From assembly GCA_032622095.1 (NCBI GenBank), contig CP136069.1, positions 155,919,043 through 155,983,042 on the forward strand: 64,000 nt of DNA. The letters are read 5' to 3'. A program made the position numbers and the translations under genes. Numbering within the stretch: the stretch's first letter is position 1; each line of letters begins with the position of its first letter. Source of the DNA: Siphonodentalium dalli. Taxonomy: Eukaryota > Mollusca > Scaphopoda > Gadilida > Siphonodentaliidae. The notes under the pieces are model-generated. The model was not told where the DNA came from, did not search any database, and worked only from the letters and a program-made list of their open reading frames with translations. Positions 12,845 through 24,565 of the stretch are shown piece by piece.

Positions 12845-13215
12845 TTGCTCGATTGGCTTAAAGATGGATCATCTCTTCCTAAAATGTTTTCTATAATTTC
12901 TAGGGTATAAAATAATAATGATAAGTCAAGTTGTCAAAGACACCAGTCCAGAAACGCTTCTATCATTTAATATTACAACCGATTGATAATCAGTTGGGAC
13001 AATCTTTTTTTTTACTATTTTCCTGCTTGCTATGCTCCGAACGTTTTCTCAAGCAGTAAAATGTCACAAATTATTTGTAGGTATACTAGTATATATACCA
13101 GAAAATTCAAAATAGAATGAACAGTAATTGATAGAAGCATATCCGGACATTATTTTATACCCAGGAAAATATATAAAACTTGTAATAAGAATATATAGAC
13201 CATCTTTAAACTGTA
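12845..13215. repeat. Foldback repeat, ~370 bp
   Basis: AAAGATGGATCATCTC near the left pairs with TAGACCATCTTTA at the right. CAGAAACGCTTCTATCA pairs with TTGATAGAAGCATATCCGG. Confidence 0.5.
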
Positions 13216-13876
13216 ATCAAAATATCAGTGAAACAGAGATTATTCCTTAAGAAATAATTTCAAGAGAGGGCACTGATTTTCTAACCTTTCAACTCAATCA
13301 ACCTATATAATTAGGAGGCACAAGTTTGAAGTCAGAATCACTGAGTGCATTTTATTTACAACCAAAAGGGTTCAGAAACTTTTTTTTTAAACTCAATATA
13401 CATGTGATTGGTATTTACACATGTATGTACTGATAATTATTTTAGTATGAAATATTCTCCAGTCTTCATATACGGTATTACCATACGCTTGTGTATATAT
13501 TGCATTTTGTTATGAGAGGCCAAAAGTTACAATTATCGGTGAATCACTCATCCATAGAGAAACCAGGTTCATTTTAACTTCAGACTGTCAGGGAGGTGGC
13601 GACGATGTCACAGTGGGGTTGTCTCCCCCATAAACGTTTCCTTCCAAGTGGCCAGTTTCATACCGGTATAATATGGATGAATCGTATCATTTAGTATAAA
13701 TTATATTGCAGTCTGATAGATATCCAGACTCGTAAGAAAGAAATGAAACACGGTCTAATTTTATTTAGACTGGGTCTATTGATATGTTTTTTTTTAAATA
13801 ACGTGAGCTTTGTCACAATTTGGGTTTAAAAAAAAAAATGTGTCCAGTTGGCGCGTTGTCATCAGATAACTTAATA
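13216..13876. other. No recognisable feature
   Basis: AT-rich non-coding sequence. I see no gene or long repeat. Confidence 0.4.
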
Positions 13877-14089
13877 CAGTAATGCCCAAAGTAATTGACC
13901 ACTTAACCACAGCGGAATTATGGGTAATTTTTCAGCATTTAGTTGTGAATATGGCTTGTTGCCATTCATCGTAAAGCTCTCAACGAGAGCTTTCCAACGA
14001 ATGGCAACAAGCCATATTTCCAACTAAATCCTGAATTTGTTTTCCATAATCCTGGTGTGGTTAAAGGTCAATTACTTTGGGAATTACTG
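13877..14089. mobile_element. CAGTAATGCCC MITE, complete copy (213 bp)
   Basis: TA at 13875-13876 and 14090-14091 flanks CAGTAATGCCCAAAGTAATT and AATTACTTTGGGAATTACTG. The centre has the same GGCTTGTTGCCATTC hairpin as 9257-9434 plus a CTCTCAACGAGAG loop. Confidence 0.8.
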
Positions 14090-14235
14090 TATGTTCTTTT
14101 TCAAAGTATTTATTCAAAAGGAAGGCACGACAGGTGGGGGAAACGACAAAACATGTGGTGAGAAATGGCAAAATATATGGTGCGAAACAACCAAACGTGT
14201 GGGGCAAAGTGTATAAAACAACAATAGTACACATA

Positions 14236-14691
14236 TGGGAGGCCAAATTCACATTTAATTGCTAATCATGCTTAAGTGTAATTCATTATACTTAAGCATA
14301 AATTTAAACTTAATGCGCAATGCCTATGTGTAATTTATTTCCATTATGTATTTCCATTATACCATACTTAAGCGTGTTACATTATGCTTACATTTATGCG
14401 TAATTCATTTACGGTCACACATAATGCATTTACGCTAAAGTAAAGCATAATAGAATTGGAAAAACTCCCCTGAAGCTGAAATTGATGCAGTCAATTACGA
14501 TGCTAGTGATATTACCATCCGCCCAGAACATTAAACCTTACTAAGTTAGATACATGTAGGCTACCATTACATATAATGTTGTAAGGCAATACAAACCAAT
14601 TATGCTTAAGCGTAATGGAGTTACGCTTAAGCGTAATGGAGTTTAATACGCTTAAGCGTAATTAGCCATTAAATGTTCGATTAATCTCCCA
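14236..14691. mobile_element. CTTAAG-rich inverted-repeat MITE, short copy (456 bp)
   Basis: TA (14234-14235 and 14692-14693) flanks TGGGAGGCCAAATTCACATT. The right end inverts to TGGGAGATTAATCGAACATT. Both sub-termini are built from GCTTAAGCGTAATNA units. Same family as 6611-7827. Confidence 0.75.
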
Positions 14692-14821
14692 TATAGTACT
14701 TAATATATGCAATGATAATGTTGTTGTTTGAGCCATCCAAAATGATTTTGGAGTATAAATATAAGCAGCAAGCGAAATAATTGAAAAATAATTTATTATA
14801 TATGATAAACAAGCATAAATT

Positions 14822-15153
14822 TTAAATATTTAAGCAATAGCTCCTTGTTAGCATTGTTGAAAACACTCCATACTGTTGTTCCCCTCGCAGAGCAGATAGA
14901 AAACCATCAATATCACCGATATCAACAACCGACTGTTCCAGGTATTTCCATTCCACAGTTGTTTTAACAAAGAAGGAGTGTTCGTATTGTGAGCTGCTGG
15001 TACGCAGAAGTTGGAACGATTCTGTGTTGTTACACACCTCCTTCTCCACCGGATTTTGACTGACACAGTCCTCAAATTTTGTTGGCTGTATATTTCCCTT
15101 GAGTCTTTCTTCTCGTGTTCTATATAATCAGGCTTAGGCAGGGCTGAAACCAA
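14822..15153 (-). pseudogene. 3' relic of a non-LTR retrotransposon ORF2
   Basis: A minus-strand frame (14822-15049) reads SSSQYEHSFFVKTTVEWKYL then EQSVVDIGDIDGFLSAL. This is the pattern seen at the C-terminus of CR1/L2/Jockey-type ORF2 proteins (SFFPRTxxxWNxLPxxVV...FxxxL). An overlapping frame (14848-15153) supplies the preceding residues, so at least one frameshift is present. No RT core remains. It is a short dead fragment; the clade is not resolved. Confidence 0.55.
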
Positions 15154-15361
15154 CCCCTTGACTATTTTGTGGTATTGAACCAGCCACTGTTCTTTCCTTC
15201 TTTCTTCGAGGGGTGCGAGCTTTAATTACCTCAAACAGCATGCCTGTGACTGATCCATCATCTCGTCTGTATTTGTTCTTTTCTGTATTTGTTCTTTAAG
15301 TCAACATGACCGCTTTCGCAGATTGCTGCTTCCAGCAAGGAAGGATACGCACTACGTTCAT

Positions 15362-15692
15362 GAACTAGAGTTGCACATACTTCCGAGTGTGACTTGATGT
15401 GGTATTGAAAACAACTGGTATTTATCTGGCAGGTCCGATTGGAACTTGTATAGATGTTGGTGTATTTATTTTTGAATTTTATATTCAATATTGATATTTC
15501 AAATCTGACAAATTAATATGTAGGTCAAGTGATGTGATTCCAGAAAAAAATTCTCAAAAATATATTTATTGCAAAATTTAATAATTTACAAAGCGGACCC
15601 ACCAGATAAATACCTGATGTTTCTTATAGTACCACATCAAGTCACACTCAGAAGACTGAGAAGTATGCAGGTATGTGCAACTCCGTAACTTT
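15362..15692. repeat. Inverted repeat pair, ~85-bp arms
   Basis: AGTTGCACATACTTCCGAGT and GTGACTTGATGTGGTA (15370-15408) are mirrored by TACCACATCAAGTCACACTC and TATGTGCAACTCC (15631-15684). The stretch TTTATCTGG/CCAGATAAA extends the arms. The interior is AT-rich. Confidence 0.6.
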
Positions 15693-16194
15693 CAGAATTT
15701 TGCTCCGCAGATTTGCATGGAAATCCACTGTGACATTCACTTCCCAAAATCCATGGCGGAAGACACCCCATTCGCTGCTCTTTCCAATTTTTCGGCATCT
15801 TCGCGCTGACGAAAACGTCTTATTTGATCGCATTTTGCCAATTTAAGCTCAATATATATCGTCTTTTTCTAACGATATCCTGAAACGATGCTTGCTGTCA
15901 CTGACAAAACACAGGCAATGAGGTATACCCCCAATCTATTTATAGCAATCAGGGGAGATAAACCATGCATGCAGTTTTCAGAAGCGTTAGGAACAGGCAG
16001 TGAACAGCTGATTTCAACAACAACAACAACATGGTGGCGATTATTTTTGAGTCACTTTAATGACGTTCTCCGTGTTGGACGTAATATTAAGTTCTTGTCG
16101 CAAGGTATTGATGAGAACCTGTGCACGTACTGATGACATGTGCACCGACGCCGTTATGGTGATATATTATGCACGCGCGAAGGTTCTTGTCGTA
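15693..16194. other. No recognisable feature
   Basis: Mixed-composition non-coding sequence with a short CAACAACAA run near 16016. Confidence 0.35.
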
Positions 16195-16648
16195 CAGCAC
16201 CAGTCGAAATAAGTGGTATATTAAGCGCGCTATTTTCGCGCCCAATATAGCGATATTATTGCAATATTTTGCGCTTATATATAATAACGCAATTTCTCGC
16301 GCTTAATATTGCGACATCTTGCGCTCAAAATTGTGACATTTAAAGCAAATTATTGCTTATTCTATATTGTTTGTTGCATAACTTGAATACAGTCAATAGT
16401 TTAGATTTGTATATACTTATATTTGTAAATGCTATATGTACACTATATGACATGTACACTATATGCAGAGTATTTATTTAATATAAATATAACACTATCG
16501 GGTCTGTATGAATTTTTCGCTCAATACCGCAACAATAAGCGAAACATATTTTTGGTATTGCACTATAATCGCGCCTTTTCGAAATTAAGCGCGCTCAATA
16601 TCACAATAAAGGCGCGGCTCAATATACAATTTATTCTGACTGGTACTG
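16195..16648. mobile_element. GCGC-rich TIR MITE (454 bp)
   Basis: CAGCACCAGTCGAAATAAGT at the left matches the inverted right end CAGTACCAGTCAGAATAAAT. TTGTATATTGAGC continues the arm. The interior has repeated TTGCGCTTAATATTGCGA-like units. No coding content. Confidence 0.7.
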
Positions 16649-16724
16649 CAACCCCGGGGAACAGTATATAGGTTACCCATCGTGTTAATCAACCAATTGG
16701 TCACTTCGTTATCCTTGCTAAATA

Positions 16725-18492
16725 GAGACCTTTCGCAAAACTCACGTTTACGATTACGAATACGGATAGGGTACTACGTCACCAACCTTTGTGTACTTTC
16801 TAATCGTTCTCGTATTTTACTATCCGTAATAACGGTTACGATTTCATGGTTCCCTAATAAGCTCAAATAACACCTGAAATTTATTTTCTGCAATATATCA
16901 CTTTACTCCGTTCGAGACTGTATATGTATACAATGTAAACCATCCAGTTGTATTGAGCTACGACCTCGATATGCTGTTTAGATTGTCAATCACTGGACTC
17001 GTCGTCCTGAATCACGAGCTTCCCGCGAAATAAGATCGCTATTCACAACGGATAGCCATCGCTGGCTGCGACAAAAAACTTTACAGTAAGAGGAGTGAGT
17101 GCACCATGAAACCAGTCGCCACAAATACAGTATATAGTGTGCGATGCATGAGGAGTTTTGAGTGATTATTATGTGCAAGATATGCAGATATACAATATAT
17201 AGTGAAATTCAACAATTATTTAATTCAACAACACATGGTGGTGTCCTAAGTGTGCAGTTATAGAATACTTCAGGGGAGCCTAAAGAATGGCATAACTCTA
17301 TTAATGAATAGTGAAAGATTTTGTGTTCTCTTCCCCTTTCCCGAATTGAATAGTTCATTCAATTTAATAATATTCGGGTTTCGGTAGAAGTAGGGTTTTA
17401 TATATCCATGATAACTCTCTCGTAGAGTCTGTAATGCAGTGCATTTTTAAATTAAACGGAATTCATAACCGAGTTTTAAGTTACATAAAGTAGTCTTTCT
17501 GTCTGAGTAATCTGAACCTACCCATGATCCCGATTCAACTGGTAAGTAGTGATATCTGCTCCTGAGCCGTAACTAAAAGAATATTTGGCACACCCACCGG
17601 CATCAGCAGAGTTCATCAGTCTGTCAGGTTTGTTCTTTGCATTTATTTAAAATTTAAAATACACTCACAAATGCGGCATTTAAAGGTACTCAATCCGATT
17701 AGATGTCCCCATATCATCAGATTCCAAACAACAATTTTTTGTATATTCCGCTTCTGTTATCAGAATCGACAAAATTAATGCTAACCATGCACAGTCAACT
17801 ATATTATAACATTGCCCAAAACCTGTTATTTATCCACATTTTGTTCAACGAAATTTGGCCGGTTTGTCAAATATCTGAAAAAACCCCACTTGATGTACAT
17901 CTCATCTACCGTGTCGACTTTGTTTCGATTTGGTAGCACCAAAGTGATGCGCATCAGGGAGCACACCAACCTTATATGTCGGATTTCCTAAATCCAAAGA
18001 GGTGAAGCCGAAATCGCATTGAAATTAAATCGCGGACACGAAGGGGCTTGAACGATGGCGTCGTGCACATGGTTGATGTGATGTCCAAATTCAGGAACCC
18101 CTCTTCCCCATTAGCATAACGTCTATCTGGCCATCCATGCTAACAATGAACTGAATTTCCACCACATATGACCTGTCATTTATACCTGTATTGCCACAAC
18201 ATATCATGAGAATCCCGGGTCGTACGTTGTGACTGGTCGAATTAGTGACAATATTAACAGGTCATGATTATCGCATTGTTGTAAATGAGACGATAAGTGA
18301 AGTATTAAGGGACTGTATACCAAACACACGCTTTGAGTTGTAAAAGTGGTACGAAATAATGACCGTACGTGTTCGTCAAAACTCTTACGCGTAATCGTTT
18401 TGCGAAAGGACTTTTTGTCCACACGGATAGACTTACGACTACGAATAGCTATCCGTATTCGTACTCGTAAACGTGAGGATGCGAAAGGTCTC
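16725..18492. mobile_element. 1.77-kb TIR element with TA target, no transposase seen
   Basis: TA/GAGACCTTTCGCAAAACTCA at the left and GTGAGGATGCGAAAGGTCTC/TA at the right form the termini. The arms continue with ACGTTTACGATTACGAATAC and CGGATAG, itself repeated near 16828-16850 and 18424-18460. A MITE of another family (17684 on) sits inside. The interior encodes nothing I recognise. Confidence 0.75.
17684..17935. mobile_element. AGGTACTCAATCCGA MITE, left part only
   Basis: TTAA/AGGTACTCAATCCGATTAGA begins the same order of sequence as 19526-19974 (TTATCAGAATCGA, TTTTGTTCAACGAAAT), but the right terminus is missing. Confidence 0.65.
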
Positions 18493-19264
18493 TAATACTG
18501 CAAATTTTCTTCAGTGTCAATTGAATCACAACTTTGAACCAGCTCACATCGAATAGGAATACTCTAATAAAATTCACATAACCCTACAAAAACAAGTGGT
18601 AAGATTTTGTTCATTTTAAACTGATGTGAAACACCCCGGTAGGGTGATCAAATGGAAATGGAGAATAACCTTTCTCAAAGTATAGTTAGTTTATGAATAT
18701 TAATCCAAATTTACAACGCACACCGTCATTCTTATATATCAATTAAATGCGATGACTCTCGATGGCGAAATCATTTGCGTTGGTTTATCATCCATAGTTG
18801 CGTCCCGAAATGAGTTGTAAATATTTACAATTGCGCGTAGTTCAGACGATGGGGTGGTATGGTCGATTTCTTCGAGATATTCTGCGATGTTAGTAGAATG
18901 CTACTTTCCTCTAGTTGGCTTAGCGTCTGAATACTAACTTATAAGTTTCACGCACCCGAACAAGTCCACAGTATGTTTTTAATGATATCGAATTTAATAG
19001 TCGATTTTCGAGAGTTTTGATTACAAGATATGGAGTAAATATTTTTTTCACCAGATTTAGAGTTTCGGTTAGCCGGATCAACTACGATAGAGAGAGGTTG
19101 AGGTATCGTTGCCTATATACGATTATACGGTGTAAATTAACGCGCGTGTCGAAAACAAACGTTATGCAACAACGTGCCACAGTCCAAATGTATACATTCA
19201 TTGTCAATTGATTGTCGTCAACCATCACAATACTATGGCTATTTCAGTCAAGGGGAGATGTCCA
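18493..19264. other. No recognisable feature
   Basis: AT-rich non-coding sequence. I see no gene or long repeat. Confidence 0.4.
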
Positions 19265-19355
19265 CAATAAGCCATTGGCTTACTGCCAAATCCCTTCCCC
19301 ATTTTATCTTCATTTGATGTATATAATTATATTGGGAATAACAAATGTTTAAACT
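19265..19355. repeat. Interspersed repeat also at 22140-22240
   Basis: TCCCTTCCCCATTTTATCTT, then ATTATATTGGGAATAA and ATGTTTAAA, occur in the same order at both places. Confidence 0.5.
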
Positions 19356-19525
19356 AAACAAACTTTATGCTCATTTTCATCATTTGGTATAAATCGGATG
19401 GGATATCTTTAGTCTGGGATAAAGTATGACCTATTAAAGAGACGTGGCCAGATAGCATTCGTTGGCGTCTATTGTGGTGCTCAAAATTCATATTATTCTT
19501 GCCTGGCACGTCGTGAGTTTGTTAA

Positions 19526-19974
19526 AGGTACTCAATCCGATCATAGAGTCCCATATCACCAAGATACAACAACAACAACAAGATTTCTTCAAAATACGCT
19601 TTAGTTATCAGAATCGATTACTTGCAACAAAATAATTCTAACCACTATCAACTATGGTATCAAATTTCCCAAAACGTGTTATTTATCAGCATTTTGTTCA
19701 ACGAAATATCGCCGTATTATCATTTGATTATTCACGAAATTTGGCCGTATTACCACTTGTTTTAGAGTTATCCATCTTCATCTGCAATTTTGACCGAGTC
19801 AATCATTTTGGCGGCGTGTTTTTGGGCCACAAACAATTGAAATAACAAACTTCAAAATCGATATCTGATCACTTTGAGCGTTGATGGGTAGGTTCCTCGA
19901 CTCGAATCAAATATTTTTTACCCCCGAAGCCAAAGAAATAGTAATTTAGGTGTGTTTAATCGTATTGAACACCT
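19526..19974. mobile_element. AGGTACTCAATCCGA MITE, complete copy with TTAA target
   Basis: TTAA at 19522-19525 and 19975-19978 flanks AGGTACTCAATCCGA and the diverged right end ATTGAACACCT. The right half has CCTCGACTCGAATCAAATAT and CCCCGAAGCCAAAGAAATAG, shared with 44350-44828 and 48931-49015. Confidence 0.75.
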
Positions 19975-19978
19975 TTAA

Positions 19979-21134
19979 TCATCTCATTGTTCTCCTGATT
20001 AGTATTACAGTTGGTTTTTCACATGTATCTAAACTAAACAAAGCTAAACAAAGCCCCCAAACCAGTTATCATTCACTGAAATAAATACCCGGGGGGGGGG
20101 GGTAAAGGATGATGCGGTGGGTAAATTTATGTTTTCAAGGGGAGTACCATTGGAAATTGAAAGTTTGACATCCCCCCAACGAGGACTCTGTCGAGGCTTC
20201 ACCTCTTCGTGGATATTCATAAGCTATTTTGTAAATCCGTGCGATTGCATAATAAAATCATTTTTTGATGTAAGAAACGAAACGAAATTTAATACGATTC
20301 ACTTATAGGTACCAACGTTTGGCATCAATCCAAGACACTTAAACCTAATTAAATCGTTACCATTCATCGATCACACACTAAAGTGAGAAGTAAAACCATT
20401 CAGGCATTGACTCTCAATACATCGATGAAATAAGACCCTCGATCTTTACATTGGATTTATTATCCCGTTGGATATAAGGCATAGAAAACTCATCAAAGGA
20501 CCGAACACAGTACAAAACACTCCCCGCAATAGGCTGATTAAACGACCTCTTCGTATACCTATGTGCGATGTTCCGATCAGCGTGAAGCTATGTCCACAAA
20601 ACGACATAAATACGAATGTACCCAGGACTGCCATAATGACGTTCTATAAAATACAAACAAACACACTTCTCAATAGTCTGCATTCAATTTGTGATTGAAT
20701 AGCAGTTATCTGCGTAATGATTTGAACCACGGCGATTGGGATTTAACTCTAGAGAGGGAAGCGAGGTTTTCAAATTCGGTTAGAAATTCAGGGAAAGAAT
20801 TTTTCTTAGAGAGCGTTTTCGACATTTTTCGAGTTGATTCACTTGGAACTGACTTCCAGAATGTGGGTGTCATTGATATTCGCTCAGTGTATATGGATAT
20901 GCGTTCAAGCAGTAGGTAAGAATATAGGTGTCCGACGCATGTAGGTCACTTTTTGTCGAGTTTCAGGGCGTCCCACTATTCGAGAGTGTCACTCTCCCCT
21001 CGCTGTAATCCATATTCATGACTCATATATACTCCCGTCTTATATTGTATTAGCGTTTCAAACAAAAGGCTGCTATGCGATTTTCATGTCGACAATTTGT
21101 GGAATTTTATAACTAGAATGTGCATTATTATTAG
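19979..21134. other. Mostly featureless; one poly-G tract
   Basis: A run of 12 G at 20091-20102. The short open frames at 20468-20919 are not recognisable as proteins. Confidence 0.4.
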
Positions 21135-21350
21135 CCCCCCCCCCCCCCTCTGAAAATTGGTATTCATGATTCACCCATCTCTGTTAACTGGTATTCAGGA
21201 TTCACCCCACTCTGTTAACTGGTATTCAGGATTCACACCTCTGAAAACTGGTGTTCAGTATTCACCCCTCTGAAAACTGGTGTTCAGTATTCACCCCACT
21301 CTGTTAACTTGCAGTCAGTATTCACACCTCTGTTAACTGGTATTCAGTAT
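21135..21350. repeat. ~32-bp tandem repeat after a poly-C tract
   Basis: Fourteen C at 21135-21148 are followed by about six units of CTCTGTTAACTGGTATTCAG plus ATTCACCC(A), with GTTAAC/GAAAAC variants. Confidence 0.75.
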
Positions 21351-22335
21351 AGGTTTAAACAATGTTTATTTTCATCCCAAATAAAATATAATTAATGGAT
21401 ATGACACAAGGATATATAGAGACGTGGAGGGTGGAAGGGGATTTGACAACAAGCTTTAGGTCCTTATAAAGAAACCATCTCCTCAGAAAGGAATAGTGTA
21501 TACATATAGCAGTCAGTGAGAAGTGGAAGACAAGATTGAGTAAGCCGAAGAAATACGCTAAGAAGATTGATGACCTTTAATCATTTCATACGAGGGACGT
21601 GCAGACAAAGGGTGTGTGTCTAATCCCCGCTACAGCTAATCCCGATCCACAACTTTGGCAATAACAATTTCAACAGGTGGAAATTTCAAGATTGACACAA
21701 AATTAGTTGGAAATTTCAGACCAAGAATAGGATGAAAGTGGAATATTGTTCTACTTTCGGTACCCGACAAGTGGGTCCCTATATAAGCGGAAAAAGACTA
21801 ATCAAATTGTCAAATTTAGCCAGCGCCAATAATTTGTTCTACTCCACTACCCCCCCCCCCCCCCCAAAGCAACAATAAGAATCGAAACTCCACTTCTCCG
21901 CGCGTGGCTAAGGATAGGTATTGTCTATTGTCAGTCAGTTTTGTTTGTTTTTTTCTTTTCTTCGTACCATGTATATCTTGGTTGGAAGATTAAACATATC
22001 TATCTATCTATCTAGGTAATTTGTTTGAACTGAAATGGCCACCGTTGAGAATTGTCCAACCATTAGGGTGTTATGTTGAACATTTCCAACATCTACAAAG
22101 CTTAAGGTACCAGTATACTTCTATATTTACAACGCGACCGCTACATGCACTGCAAAATCCCTTTCCCATTTTATCTTTTTATAATGTATGTTGTCTATTT
22201 TGAATGTATATTATTATATTGGGAATAAAATATGTTTAAATTCCAACCCAATATTAAGAACCAAGGTGTGTAACTGGAAATTCTCGGACTTGAAAAGTTT
22301 GGTCCGGTTCAAGTGGGGTGCAGTTGGAAATTCCT
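21351..22335. other. Non-coding; poly-C tract and repeat fragment
   Basis: A run of 16 C at 21850-21865, a short TATC run near 22000, and the interspersed repeat at 22140-22240 that is also present at 19265. Confidence 0.4.
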
Positions 22336-22770
22336 ATATGGACCCGCCATATCAAATCCAGTCGTAAGTCGGGATTTTTTTTTACCCTGTGCCAATTCAT
22401 TCTCTTATATATGCGAGTCGACCATAGGTCGCCTCGCATATATAAGAGAATGCATTGGCCTAACAATTTTTTATCATTTTTTTTAAATAAATGTTTCTTA
22501 CAATTTTTAGGACATAAAATAAAAAACATCCATTACCATGCAGGGAGCCCCACACATATATAGAAGCATATAGAAGAGTGTCGTCTGCTCATGTTTGTCT
22601 GGGGCTCTGTATGGGTGAAATTATAAAATTGTTAAAGAATACAAGAAAAAATTATTAAAATTGTAAAAAATTGTTAGGCCTATGGTCGACTCGCATATAT
22701 AAGAGAATGCATTGGCACAGGGTAAAAAAATCCCGACTTACGACTGGATTTGATATGGCGGGTCACATAT
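22336..22770. mobile_element. ATATGTGACC-type MITE carrying two hairpin modules
   Basis: GACCCGCCATATCAAATCCA at the left and TGGATTTGATATGGCGGGTC at the right are inverted ends. The left stem is CCAATTCATTCTCTTATATA...TATATAAGAGAATGCATTGG. The right stem is reduced to its distal half (CCTATGGTCGACTCGCATAT...GCATTGGCACAGGG). Its end lies ~90 bp before exon A. Confidence 0.85.
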
Positions 22771-22862
22771 GGACACCCCTCCCTCAATGGATAACCTCTA
22801 GCTCCTACTTGTCAACAGCGTGCACTGGACCTGTATTGTATTTGTTGTTATTGATATTTCAG

Positions 22863-23048
22863 ATCTGCCGCCGGTGATAACTGTGGACAATAAAGCTGTC
22901 ACGTGGCCTGAGAATTCAATCATATCGACAACTACGACCCAGTATACTGCCAAGTGTACGGAACCACAAGGCAATTCCGTCACTTACTCTATTTACAGCA
23001 ACAACGGAAATGACCCGGCAAATGTAATCAATCTGGACGCAGCCACTG
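22863..23048 (+). CDS. Cadherin-like gene, internal exon A (first half of a cadherin repeat)
   Basis: This is an internal exon of a cadherin-superfamily adhesion receptor, extracellular part. It is preceded by a pyrimidine-rich tract and AG at 22861-22862 and followed by the donor GTGTGTAA. It is 186 bp and phase 1 at both ends. The reading begins (D/N)LPPVI, the usual start of a repeat after the DxND linker. It then has WPEN (PEN-type Ca-binding Glu), a TEPQGNSVTYSI stretch equivalent to the DxDxGxN...Y(S) strand, and ends at LDAATG. That is where cadherin repeats are commonly interrupted by an intron before the LDYE motif. The first codon is split, so at least one exon lies upstream, but none was recognised in 1-22800. 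The end of a MITE (22336-22770) lies about 90 bp upstream of the acceptor. Assignment to the superfamily is confident; the subfamily (Fat-like, CDH23-like or lineage-specific) is not resolved. Confidence 0.85.
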
Positions 23049-23284
23049 GTGTGTAATTCATTGCTTACAACGAAAATGACACGTCCAGGGTACACAATAG
23101 CTATATTCAACCACAAACACCCATGTATGGGTAACTTTTATACATAAACGTGTGTTGTCACGGAAGTCAGCTGACTCACGTGACCATTTCACTACACAAA
23201 CATGGTCAAATCGTTCATTACGCCCCCTGTGTATAATAATCTAGATATTCTAGATAGCTATGGTTCGCTGAGCGTTTTATTTAT

Positions 23285-23565
23285 AGATAATGGGAATTTT
23301 TGGGAGGATTAAAAGTCGAACTGCGAACCGGAGGCCGAGTCCGGTGAAAGGTGTAGTTGGAAATTTCAATTCAATAATGTTGATTTTTTGTTTGTGACAA
23401 GTTATGTCAATTGCAAATAAAAGAAATGAAAAAGATAATTTATAAGTCTTTACTTATATTTCCACTTTATTAAACATTTTTCGTTCTGCAGCCCGCTGGG
23501 GGGTTGTGGTCGGAGACGGCCGAGTCGGCCGCCGGTTCGTTAATTAGGTGCTGGTTGTTATTGTT
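23285..23565 (+). repeat. Interspersed repeat, + orientation (also 36425-36560 and 38740-39010)
   Basis: It shares GTAGTTGGAAATTTCAAT, AAGAAATGAAAAAGATAA and GGAGACGGCCGAGTCGGCCG with an inverted copy at 38740-39010 and a short copy at 36425-36560. Confidence 0.6.
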
Positions 23566-24284
23566 ATTTTAACGGAATTCTGAGTTGGTCATTCGCGAAA
23601 CCAATATATTTTATATTCTGTAATTACAATCATGGGTATATAATATATGATCTTGAGCGCGTTACCATTCTCACATTGGTTTTCTTGTTAGTTATGTGTC
23701 CAATGAACGTGTGCATATGGAACTTGTAACCAAAAGGAGAAATGCAATCTTCTGTTGAGTCGAATGAGCGACAAAGGCTACGCAGACGGCGGGAGAACGG
23801 GATTTGGCTTTTCTAGAGTAATTGTACCAGATTAATTTACCAGGGTAATTTACCTCGATATTAGGGTAAATTTACCACCGTAGTGCCGAGATACGCTTTC
23901 AGAAGGTTTAATATTTGAGATAACATAAGGCGTTAAACACTTTTTGACTTAGTTGACTTATTTTATACAATATTCTTGTCCCATTATGTTAACTTTTGAG
24001 TACGACACCGGTACTATTGTTTTCCACTGACTGACTAACATTTTTTTTTCTCACAAAAATAGACAGAAAACACTTCAGTTACGTATGAGCTACTGTGGAA
24101 TAGAGTTATCGCTCATGAATTGTAAAATAACTCTGGTAAGATCCAGATAAACCACGGTTTACCAGGCTCTATATATTCTGGTAAAATGTGGTAAAAATCA
24201 GGTAAACAATGATAACAATACTCTGGTAAAAGTCCTGTAAAAAGTACGTACCCCTGTAGATTCCTAGCAAAGGCTGATATTATC
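23566..24284. other. No gene; scattered TTACCA/TGGTAA motifs
   Basis: AATTTACC and CTGGTAAA recur loosely between 23820 and 24240. There is no defined repeat unit. Confidence 0.35.
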
Positions 24285-24427
24285 CATCATGACCTGGGGT
24301 GTGGGATGGAAAAATCTCACCCTCGGGGCCAGATATTTGGGCCGGACACGAGGCTTGCCGAGTGTCCGGACCAAATATCTGGCACCGATGGTGAGATTTG
24401 TCCATGCCCACATCCCAGGTCATGATG
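24285..24427. repeat. Short near-perfect palindrome (143 bp)
   Basis: CATCATGACCTGGG...CCCAGGTCATGATG, AATCTCACC/GGTGAGATT, CCAGATATTTGG and CCGGACAC/GTGTCCGG pair around a ~12-nt loop. Confidence 0.75.
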
Positions 24428-24565
24428 AATTATTTTTCTCCTAACCCAAGAGCCTCATTCCGATTTTTTTTAATACCAATATTTGGCACATTCCAGTAGC
24501 TTCGTAACGGTACATCTGAGGAGAAATCTGATAAGATATTCGTGATTATCTGTGATGGTTATGGT

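Noticed and set aside
20695-20919. 74-codon frame with a GTAAGA-like donor after it
   Set aside because: No cadherin motif, no convincing acceptor and no phase link to exon A.
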